From an uncultured Flavobacteriales bacterium (GTDB taxonomy: Bacteria; Bacteroidota; Bacteroidia; Flavobacteriales_D; Crocinitomicaceae), in contig CAJAVU010000002.1 of assembly GCA_903945495.1 (NCBI GenBank), positions 1 through 64,000 on the forward strand: a DNA stretch of 64,000 nucleotides, in the 5' to 3' direction. How positions within the stretch are numbered: position 1 is the first letter of the stretch; each line of letters opens with the position of its first letter. The notes below the pieces were generated by a model, which saw only the letters and a program-made list of their open reading frames with translations, made no database searches and was not told the origin of the DNA. Of this stretch, positions 49,551-57,406 are shown one piece after another. Made by a program: the position numbers and the translations under genes.

Positions 49551-50210
49551 TTAACTAACTAATATGTTCTCTGCAAACTTTTTTGAAACGGTAAAATCTT
49601 GTTGATTCACGCGAATGTGCAACAAATCGTCATATTCTTCTCGCGACACAAGTTCAATTTGTTCACCGATGCGCAATCCTAATTTATTGACATATTGTAA
49701 GAAAGAGGAAGTATTGTCTTTTACTCCCATCAATTGACTTTGCTGACCAAGAGCTAAATCATTCAATGTTTTGTAGTTGAAAATTTCAATTTCTCCTTGT
49801 GCGTTCGGAATCGGATCGCCGTGCGGATCTACTTTCGGAAAATCTAAAAATGCATCCAAGCGATCGACCAGTTTTGTTGACTGAATGTGTTCCAATTGTT
49901 CGGCTACTTCATGTACTTCATCCCACGAAAAAGAAAGTTTTTTGAACAAAAAGGTTTCCCATAAACGGTGCTTGCGAATGATTTCCATTCCGGCCAACTT
50001 ACCACTTTCTGTTAAGCTGATTTTACCATAACGCTCGTAATTGACCAATTGTTTTTCTTTCAATTTTTTCAACATGTCATTTACAGTGGCAGGTTTTAAT
50101 TCTAAATAACTCGCTATTTCATTCGTGCCAACTTCAGATTTTGTGCGCGTTAGAACGGTTAAATGCAACAGCGTTTTTAGATAATTCTCTTCTGTAAATG
50201 ATAAACTCAT
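49551..50210 (-). CDS. DtxR/MntR-family metal-dependent transcriptional regulator
   Basis: SFTEENYLKTLLHL...ATVNDMLKKLKEKQLVNYERYGKISLTESGK; DFPKVDPHGDPIP. Confidence 0.92.
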   Translation of the reverse strand: MSLSFTEENYLKTLLHLTVLTRTKSEVGTNEIASYLELKPATVNDMLKKLKEKQLVNYERYGKISLTESGKLAGMEIIRKHRLWETFLFKKLSFSWDEVHEVAEQLEHIQSTKLVDRLDAFLDFPKVDPHGDPIPNAQGEIEIFNYKTLNDLALGQQSQLMGVKDNTSSFLQYVNKLGLRIGEQIELVSREEYDDLLHIRVNQQDFTVSKKFAENILVS

Positions 50211-50263
50211 GTCTCGTGTTTTGCTTACGATTATAAAGTTAAAATAATTTTCTAATAAATAAA

Positions 50264-50279
50264 GTTAGATAAGTCTAAC
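50264..50279. promoter_or_regulatory. Candidate DtxR-family operator palindrome
   Basis: GTTAGA-TAAG-TCTAAC perfect 6-bp arms between the divergent regulator and receptor; resembles the TTAGGTTAGGCTAACCTAA-type core. Confidence 0.55.
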
Positions 50280-50298
50280 AAAATTAATTTAGTTCGTC

Positions 50299-50306
50299 TA
50301 TATTTG
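50299..50306 (+). promoter_or_regulatory. Candidate -7 box (TATATTTG) for the TonB-dependent receptor
   Basis: TAnnTTTG match ending 4 nt before ATG 50311. Confidence 0.5.
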
Positions 50307-50310
50307 TCAA

Positions 50311-52584
50311 ATGAAATTATTCGCACTTGTCCTTTTTATCTGTTGTTATTATCAAATCAGTGCACAACGATTAATTGAAGGAAGCGTTCAGTTAGATAAT
50401 CAATCAGTCCCAATAGCAACAATTGCAATCAAGGAATTGAATCGAATGTTCACTTCGGATAGTTTGGGAAAGTTTTCGTTTCAACTGCCAGAGGGAAATT
50501 ATACCTTAAAAATTCAATCCTTTGATTCAAAGTCTTTGATTTATGTGTTGGATACAAAAAGTTATACTAAACCATTGAATTTAGTTCTTGAACTCAATGA
50601 AAAATTGATGGAAGAGGTTGTCGTAAGCGGACAATTACGTGAAATCAATAAACTGAAAAGTATTGTTCCAGTTGAAATTTATAACGAGAGTTTTTTCAAA
50701 CGAAATCCAACAGCTTCTGTGTTCGAAGCGCTGCAAACAATCAATGGTGTTCGACCGCAAGTGAATTGCAATATTTGTAGTACAGGCGATATTCACATCA
50801 ATGGTTTGGAAGGACCTTACACCATGATTCTCATAGATGGAATGCCAATTGTTAGCAGTTTGGCTACAGTTTATGGATTGTCAGGAATACCAAATTCATT
50901 GGTTGAACGAATGGAAATTGTGCGTGGTCCATCATCAGCTTTGTACGGAAGTGAAGCAATTGGCGGCGTAATCAACATCATTACAAAATCGCCGCAAAAT
51001 TCCTCTAAAATCAGCGCCGATGTCCAAACAAATTCGTGGTTAGAAATGAATGTGGATTTAGGTTTTAAGTTCAAGTATGCCAAACATGTGGAAAGTTTAA
51101 CCGGAATCAATTATTTCTCGTACTCAAATCCTCAGGACAATAACAAAGATGGATTTACGGATATAACATTACAGCAACGTATTTCATTCTTTCATAAACT
51201 GGCAATTGAGCGAAAATCAAAAAAAGCATTTTCTGTGGCTGCGCGTTATTTATACGAAGATCGTTGGGGAGGACAAACATCTTGGAACAAATCCTTTCGC
51301 GGAGGTGATAGTATTTACGGTGAAAGTATTTACACAAATCGTTTTGAGCTGTTAGGAAAATACGAATTACCAATCAAAGAAAAGATGTTAATCACAAGTT
51401 CGTTCACTTCTCATCAGCAAAATAGTTTTTATGGAACAACGCCTTTTTTTGCTGAACAACAAGTGACTTTTGGCCAATTAACATGGTTTAAAGATATCAA
51501 TCGACATGCTGTAGTTCTTGGTGTTTCTGCTCGCCAAACCAATTACAATGACAATACTCCAGCGACAACTACCGGCGATTCGTTGAATTTGATGGATCAA
51601 GCTAGTAAGGTGTTTTTACCTGGCATTTTCTTTCAAGATGATTGGACCTTGAATGAAAAACACCAAGTGTTGTTTGGTTTGCGTTATGACTATTCTTCAG
51701 TGCATAAAAGCATCGTAACTCCGCGAATTGGGTATAAATATGTCGTTTCGAAAAATCAATTGATTCGCTTAAATGCAGGAACTGGCTATCGCGTCGTTTC
51801 TATCTTCACGGAAGATCACGCGGCATTAACTGGAGCTCGAAAAACAGTCATTGAGGAAGAATTGAAACCAGAGACTTCGTATAACATCAACTTAAATTAT
51901 TATGGAACGTTCTATTTGAAAAGCGGAACAGTTTTGAAGTTGGATGTGAGTCCATTTTACACCTATTTCGGAAATAAAATTATTCCAGATTACTTATCTG
52001 ATCCAACTAAAATCATCTACAAAAATGTGGATGGTTATGCTGAAAGCAAGGGAATTAATCTAAATCTAGAAATCAGAACTGAGCAATGGAAATGGATGCT
52101 AGGAGGAACGTTTTTGGATGTTTCGAAGGTTGAAAATGGCATTCGAAATCGTCAGTTGCTCACCGAACGTTTCAGTGGAACTTGGACTGTAAGTTATGAA
52201 TGTAAAAAGTTGCCTTTTACAATTGATTATTCAGGAAATGTTTATAGTCCAATGTTGTTGCCTGTTTTAGGAGAATTAGATCCAAGAAGTAAAACATCTC
52301 CATGGTGGTCGATACAGAATATTCAATGCAGTTACGCTGGAAAAAAATCGGTTGAATTTTTTGCGGGGATTAAAAATCTCTTGAATTGGGTTCCAGGAAA
52401 AAAAGATCCATTCATTATTGCGCGTGCACATGATCCGTTCGATAAACAGGTTCAGTTTAACGCTGATGGTTCAGTACAGTCAAGCAGTGAAAATCCATAT
52501 GCGCTAACCTTTGACCCAACCTATTTGTACGGACAAAATCAAGGCATTCGCTTATTTTTAGGAATTCGTTATAAGTTGAAATAA
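50311..52584 (+). CDS. TonB-dependent receptor (probable metal or metal-chelate uptake)
   Basis: Signal peptide, carboxypeptidase-like N-domain, plug VNCNICSTGDIHINGLEGPYTMILIDGMPIVSSLATVYGL ... RGPSSALYGSEAIGGVINIITK, C-terminal beta-strand. Confidence 0.92.
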   Translation: MKLFALVLFICCYYQISAQRLIEGSVQLDNQSVPIATIAIKELNRMFTSDSLGKFSFQLPEGNYTLKIQSFDSKSLIYVLDTKSYTKPLNLVLELNEKLMEEVVVSGQLREINKLKSIVPVEIYNESFFKRNPTASVFEALQTINGVRPQVNCNICSTGDIHINGLEGPYTMILIDGMPIVSSLATVYGLSGIPNSLVERMEIVRGPSSALYGSEAIGGVINIITKSPQNSSKISADVQTNSWLEMNVDLGFKFKYAKHVESLTGINYFSYSNPQDNNKDGFTDITLQQRISFFHKLAIERKSKKAFSVAARYLYEDRWGGQTSWNKSFRGGDSIYGESIYTNRFELLGKYELPIKEKMLITSSFTSHQQNSFYGTTPFFAEQQVTFGQLTWFKDINRHAVVLGVSARQTNYNDNTPATTTGDSLNLMDQASKVFLPGIFFQDDWTLNEKHQVLFGLRYDYSSVHKSIVTPRIGYKYVVSKNQLIRLNAGTGYRVVSIFTEDHAALTGARKTVIEEELKPETSYNINLNYYGTFYLKSGTVLKLDVSPFYTYFGNKIIPDYLSDPTKIIYKNVDGYAESKGINLNLEIRTEQWKWMLGGTFLDVSKVENGIRNRQLLTERFSGTWTVSYECKKLPFTIDYSGNVYSPMLLPVLGELDPRSKTSPWWSIQNIQCSYAGKKSVEFFAGIKNLLNWVPGKKDPFIIARAHDPFDKQVQFNADGSVQSSSENPYALTFDPTYLYGQNQGIRLFLGIRYKLK

Positions 52585-53100
52585 CTATTCTTTTCCAAAT
52601 AATTGGCGCATGGTTTCCTTGCCAGGCGTGCATCTTTTTAAATTATTCATAAATGACAAGGAACGTTCAATCCGCTTATCCGATGTTTTCATTTGTAAGA
52701 TGTAATAGATCAATGTTCGTTGTTTTCCTGGTGTTAAATTGAAAAAACGTTCGTGTGCGTCTGGATCTTGCTTCAAGACTTCATTTAATTCGATTGGAAA
52801 CTCATGCCCAAATTCCGAGAAATCTTTTGTGAATTCAACGTTTACTTCATCGCCAAAGTGGATGTCCAATTCCTTCATACGCGCTTTTGAAACGGCAACA
52901 TATCCTTTTCCTTCTCCAAGTGCTACAACACCACCTTGCCATTCAACTTGTTGATTGATTTTCACAATTACACGCTGATTGAATTTTCCTTTTTCTTCGC
53001 CACCATTCAAATAGGTCAAAGTATCGCCATTCAATTCGATGTAGTGCATTTTCAGTTTATCCAAATAGAGTAGAGGAGATGTTTGTTCAATTGGTTCCAT
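52585..53100 (-). CDS. YdeI/OmpD-associated, DUF1905-like protein
   Basis: Beta-barrel-like N-terminus (VIVKINQQVEWQGGVVALGEGKGYVAVSKARMKELDIHFGDEVNVEF) and C-terminal FFNLTPGKQRTLIYYILQMKTSDKRIERSLSFMNNLK. Confidence 0.75.
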   Translation of the reverse strand: MEPIEQTSPLLYLDKLKMHYIELNGDTLTYLNGGEEKGKFNQRVIVKINQQVEWQGGVVALGEGKGYVAVSKARMKELDIHFGDEVNVEFTKDFSEFGHEFPIELNEVLKQDPDAHERFFNLTPGKQRTLIYYILQMKTSDKRIERSLSFMNNLKRCTPGKETMRQLFGKE

Positions 53101-53109
53101 GAAATAAAG

Positions 53110-53868
53110 TTAAGGTTCTTTGTCGAGGATTTTATACTTCGTTAAAGCGTCATTTCTCGAGCAAGCGTTGAAGTGCCACCATTCGGTTGGTAAGTTGCGA
53201 AACCCTTGCGATTTCATTACTTTTCGCAGTAATTTACGATTGACAATTTGTTGTTGGGTTAGTTCTCCTTTCGCAAGAAAATGTGCTTCCATTGTAGGAT
53301 AAGCAATTTCATTGAATTCATCGAATTCTGCACCCATATCCAAGGCTTTTCCTTTTGCATCACAAATCGTCAAATCAATTGCCGCTCCAAAATTGTGTAA
53401 ACTTTTATTTGCTGGGTTCGAGACATATTTGCCACGCTCTTTACTTGGAATGGAATCCAACGCTCTCCACATTTTCGTTTGAATGCTTACTGGTCGAACA
53501 GCATCGTAAATGAGTAAATGTAACGACGAATCAATTGAACTTAAATAATCTTGACATTTCGATAAACGTTCAGCAACATCCTTCTGTAAATAGCCATTTT
53601 TCAATCGGTCATACAGCTTCATGTTCATGAAATTGTCTGTCGTGGCATATTTTAAATCTACAAAAATGGATGGATTCAGCGTTTGAACATTGACTAAATC
53701 TGTCAGTAAAAGTGCCGAATCAATTGAAGGGTCATTTTTATCTTCGAGTAAAGTTGAACTAGTTGTATCCACTTGTGTTGTTTTAGAAGATGTTGCATTT
53801 CTTGGTCCCTGCTGCATTGAACAAGAAAAAAGTAGTATTGAGAGAATGAAAAGATTTAACAACTTCAT
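53110..53868 (-). CDS. VanX-type D-Ala-D-Ala dipeptidase (M15 family), lipoprotein
   Basis: Lipobox LLFSCSMQ; IYDAVRPVSIQTKMW, SLHNFGAAIDLTICD, EWWHFN. Confidence 0.9.
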   Translation of the reverse strand: MKLLNLFILSILLFSCSMQQGPRNATSSKTTQVDTTSSTLLEDKNDPSIDSALLLTDLVNVQTLNPSIFVDLKYATTDNFMNMKLYDRLKNGYLQKDVAERLSKCQDYLSSIDSSLHLLIYDAVRPVSIQTKMWRALDSIPSKERGKYVSNPANKSLHNFGAAIDLTICDAKGKALDMGAEFDEFNEIAYPTMEAHFLAKGELTQQQIVNRKLLRKVMKSQGFRNLPTEWWHFNACSRNDALTKYKILDKEP

Positions 53869-53953
53869 AGCTCAAAGTTCGAAAAAGAATTGAAATGCTC
53901 CTAACTATTTGAACATTTGACGTAAATTTGCGGCAATAAAAACCAGAAAAGTT

Positions 53954-55153
53954 ATGCCGAAATTATCACAGAAGGCTATTGATATGCCAGCGTCTCCGAT
54001 TCGTAAGTTAGTTCCTTACGCTGAGGCTGCTAAAAAGCAAGGAAAAATTGTTTACCATTTGAACATTGGTCAACCAGATATCGAAACGCCAGAAGTTGCA
54101 TTGAATGCAATTAAGAACTTGGATCGTAAAGTGATTGAATATAGTCACTCAGCTGGATTCGAAAGTTACCGTAACGGTTTATCGGCTTATTACAAGAAAA
54201 CAGGGATTAATGTTAATCCAGAAGATATTTTAATTACAACAGGAGGTTCTGAAGCTTTGATTTTTGGTTTCATGACAACATGTAATCCAGGTGATGAAGT
54301 AATTATTCCTGAACCATTTTATGCAAATTACAATGGTTTTGCTGTAATGGCAGGTTTGAATGTTGTTCCGGTTACATCAACAATTGAAATAGGATTTGCA
54401 TTGCCACCAGTTGAAGAAATTGAGAAAAAAATCACGTCAAAAACGAAAGCAATCGTTATTTGTAATCCAGGAAATCCAACAGGATACTTGTATTCAAAAG
54501 AAGAATTGGAGCAATTGCGTGATATCGTTTTGAAACACGATTTGATTTTGTTTGCTGATGAGGTGTACCGTGAGTTTTGTTACGACGGAGCAATTCCTTT
54601 TTCAGTTATGAATTTGGAAGGATTAGAAAACAATGTCATCATGATTGATTCAGTTTCGAAACGTTATTCAATGTGTGGAGCTCGAATCGGTGCATTGATT
54701 ACAAAGAATTCAGAAATCATGGCAGCTGCATTGAAATTTGGACAAGCACGTTTATCTCCTCCAACAGTTGATCAAATTGCTTCGGAAGCAGCATTGAATA
54801 CACCTCAATCATATTTTGATGATGTTGTTGCAGAATATGTACAACGTAGAAATATTACAGTTGATGGTTTGAATGCTATCCCAGGTGTATTTTGTCCGAA
54901 ACCAAGTGGCGCATTTTATGCGGTAGCGAAATTCCCAGTTGATGATGCTGAGAAATTCTGTCAATGGTTGTTAGAAGATTTCGAATTCGAAGGTCAAACG
55001 GTTATGATGGCTCCAGCGAATGGATTCTATTCAACAAAAGGTGCAGGACAGCAAGAAGCGCGAATTGCATATGTATTGAACCAAGATTCATTACGTAAAG
55101 CAGTTAAGTGTTTGGAAGAAGCATTAAAAGTTTATCCAGGAAGAACAATTTAA
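53954..55153 (+). CDS. PLP-dependent aminotransferase, class I/II
   Basis: HLNIGQPDIETPE, VICNPGNPTGYLYSKEEL, DSVSKRYSMCGARIG. Confidence 0.94.
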   Translation: MPKLSQKAIDMPASPIRKLVPYAEAAKKQGKIVYHLNIGQPDIETPEVALNAIKNLDRKVIEYSHSAGFESYRNGLSAYYKKTGINVNPEDILITTGGSEALIFGFMTTCNPGDEVIIPEPFYANYNGFAVMAGLNVVPVTSTIEIGFALPPVEEIEKKITSKTKAIVICNPGNPTGYLYSKEELEQLRDIVLKHDLILFADEVYREFCYDGAIPFSVMNLEGLENNVIMIDSVSKRYSMCGARIGALITKNSEIMAAALKFGQARLSPPTVDQIASEAALNTPQSYFDDVVAEYVQRRNITVDGLNAIPGVFCPKPSGAFYAVAKFPVDDAEKFCQWLLEDFEFEGQTVMMAPANGFYSTKGAGQQEARIAYVLNQDSLRKAVKCLEEALKVYPGRTI

Positions 55154-55174
55154 TTGTTTACTAACAATAGTATT

Positions 55175-55204
55175 AGCCTCATTCATTGAATGGGGCTTTT
55201 TTTG
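55175..55204 (+). terminator. Terminator downstream of the aminotransferase
   Basis: AGCCTCATTcattgAATGGGGCTTTTTTT (one G-T wobble). Confidence 0.78.
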
Positions 55205-55273
55205 TGTCCAGAAAGAAAGTCGTGCTAGCTTAGAAGAATTTGTGGTTCCGTAGATTCGTAAATAATAGGGCAC

Positions 55274-55302
55274 AAAAAAACGGGACTAAAAATAGTCCCG
55301 TT
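55274..55302 (-). terminator. Terminator for the T9SS protein 55322..56140
   Basis: AACGGGACTA aaaa TAGTCCCGTT with an A-run on plus. Confidence 0.85.
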
Positions 55303-55321
55303 CATATTAAGAGAATCTTAA

Positions 55322-56140
55322 TTATTTTTTAACGAAAGTGTTACGAACTACTGTACCGTTTTCAGCAACGATTTCGTAGAAGTAAACACCAGCAACTAAG
55401 TTAGAAACATTAACTGCAGCAGTGTTAGCGTTGATAGCTTCTGTTGAGATAACTTTTCCATCCAATCCAATGATTGAAACTGAAGTAGCGTTAACTGACA
55501 AGTTGAAGTTCAATACATCATTAGCTGGGTTAGGGAAAACTGTAGCGTTGATTGTATTGTTATCCAATCCTAATGAACTGTTTACATTGATATCATCTAA
55601 TACTACGAAGTTCTCATCTGTACAATTGTGGTGACGGAAAGCAATCATCAATGAATCAGATCCAGCGAATGAAGAAATATCATAATCGAAAGAGAACATT
55701 TGCTCACCAGCAGTTAAAGCACCAGCGTATACTGGAGTTCCTGCAACTGCAGCAGCAAAACCACCTACACCGTCAAATGCATAAACTGATACATATTCTT
55801 CGTACCAACCTGAAGCTGTAGTCTCAGGAGAACCTAATTTGAAATGTAAAGCAACTGTTCCTGAAACTGCAGACAAGTCAATTACTGGAGTGATAATGAA
55901 ATTATCTGGTACCAATGGCCCTAAATCGTTGTCATAAGAGAAAGACATTAAAACTTCACCTTGCGCTACAATAGGAGCAGGCAAAGTAGACCCTGTTAAA
56001 TCATAGATTCCCCATGTGTTCGTGTCTGCATCAACTAAAGAGAAGTTAGTAAAGTCTGCACCTGCTGAAGCAGTAAAGTACTGCGCATTAGATACTAAAG
56101 AAGTCAAAACAACTCCAACAGAAAGTAAAAATTTTTTCAT
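55322..56140 (-). CDS. Secreted protein with T9SS type A sorting domain
   Basis: Signal peptide MKKFLLSVGVVLTSLVSNAQ; C-terminal VFPNPANDVLNF...GVYFYEIVAENGTVVRNTFVKK. Confidence 0.9.
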   Translation of the reverse strand: MKKFLLSVGVVLTSLVSNAQYFTASAGADFTNFSLVDADTNTWGIYDLTGSTLPAPIVAQGEVLMSFSYDNDLGPLVPDNFIITPVIDLSAVSGTVALHFKLGSPETTASGWYEEYVSVYAFDGVGGFAAAVAGTPVYAGALTAGEQMFSFDYDISSFAGSDSLMIAFRHHNCTDENFVVLDDINVNSSLGLDNNTINATVFPNPANDVLNFNLSVNATSVSIIGLDGKVISTEAINANTAAVNVSNLVAGVYFYEIVAENGTVVRNTFVKK

Positions 56141-56230
56141 ATTCTAATAAAATTAAGTTAAACGTGGTCAAATATACGTTAAAAAAAAGTTTTCAAAAAA
56201 AAAACACAAAATTAAATGCACATTGAAATG

Positions 56231-56890
56231 TTAAATTGTATCTAAAATAATTTTGTTTCGCTGGATTTTTATTTTCCCTTTAATTTCAAGTTGTTTCAAC
56301 AAGCGTGAAATTACCACACGTGAAGAATGTAAATCTTCAGCAATTTGTTGATGTGTATGATTTATTTCAAGGCTACCAAGTAGTTTTGCTTGATCAGTAA
56401 GGTATTTCAATAGACGTTCGTCTAAACGCATAAATGCGATCGCATCGACAGTTTCCATTAATTCGGTTAACCGTGTATGATAACTTTGTAGGATAAATTC
56501 ACGCCACGTTCGGTACTTGTTCATCCAGATCTCCATCATTTCAACCGGAATCATCAAAAGTAGAGAATCCTCCATACTTGTCGCTTTTATCTCACTCGAT
56601 GTATGGCGAACACAACATTGTAATGTCATTGCACATGTGTCACCTCCTTCAATGTAATAAAGGAGAAGTTCATCACCTTCATCATTTTCACGCGAAATTT
56701 TAATGGAACCTTCTAAAACAATAGGAATGTATTGCATGGAATCACCAACATTGAGAATAATTTCATCTGCAAGTACATCCTTTACCTGCGAAACCTTTAC
56801 TATCTCGTCAATTAATGCTTCTTCAAGCGCATATCCCAGCACATCATGCAAATACTTATGCTTGTTCTCTTTTAATAGCGTCCTTGTCAT
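56231..56890 (-). CDS. Crp/Fnr-family transcriptional regulator
   Basis: cNMP-type domain (PIVLEGSIKISRENDEGDELLLYYIEGGDTCAMTLQCC) plus C-terminal HTH (THQQIAEDLHSSRVVISRLLKQLE). Confidence 0.9.
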   Translation of the reverse strand: MTRTLLKENKHKYLHDVLGYALEEALIDEIVKVSQVKDVLADEIILNVGDSMQYIPIVLEGSIKISRENDEGDELLLYYIEGGDTCAMTLQCCVRHTSSEIKATSMEDSLLLMIPVEMMEIWMNKYRTWREFILQSYHTRLTELMETVDAIAFMRLDERLLKYLTDQAKLLGSLEINHTHQQIAEDLHSSRVVISRLLKQLEIKGKIKIQRNKIILDTI

Positions 56891-57248
56891 ACTTAATAAA
56901 CATATTTGCCCAAATTATTTTAGACAAGGCATAAAGATAAGGAGCTAAAAGTATAGTTGCAAAAATAATAATGCCAATTTGCCATCCAATAGAAACATGA
57001 TCAAAAAATAAATTGAAGGAAACCCATAATGTAACAAATAGAGCGACACCTAAAGCATAGGCAACATACATTGCACCGTAATAAAATCCTGGCTCTTTCG
57101 AATATTTTAAACCACACACATTACAATGTTCATGGATTTCTCCAACTTTCGATAAGTCATACGCATGAGAAACCATAAAATCGCCTTCTTGGCATTTTGG
57201 ACAACGCATTTTGAAAATGCTGTATAGTCTTGATCCTTTTCCGAACAT
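56856..57248 (-). CDS. DUF983-type membrane protein with zinc-ribbon-like CPxC...CxxC
   Basis: RCPKCQEGDFM...EHCNVCGLKYSKEPGFYYGAMYVAYALGVALF; two TM helices. Confidence 0.85.
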   Translation of the reverse strand: MFGKGSRLYSIFKMRCPKCQEGDFMVSHAYDLSKVGEIHEHCNVCGLKYSKEPGFYYGAMYVAYALGVALFVTLWVSFNLFFDHVSIGWQIGIIIFATILLAPYLYALSKIIWANMFIKYDKDAIKREQA

Positions 57249-57291
57249 GTTTATTTTTTTTCAAAAATAATTATATCTGAATTCGTAAAAA

Positions 57292-57305
57292 GTAACCTAA
57301 GTTAC
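57292..57305. promoter_or_regulatory. Candidate Crp/Fnr-family palindromic site
   Basis: GTAAC-CTAA-GTTAC, perfect 5-bp arms with a 4-bp spacer, between divergent DUF983-Crp/Fnr and the lysyl-oxidase-like gene. Confidence 0.45.
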
Positions 57306-57406
57306 AAGTAGGTAATTTAGAAAGAGAATAAATTAAATTACTTAAACTGTTAAATTAATTTGTCAATTTATTCTAAAGTGGTATATTTCAGCAAGAAAAC
57401 TATAAA

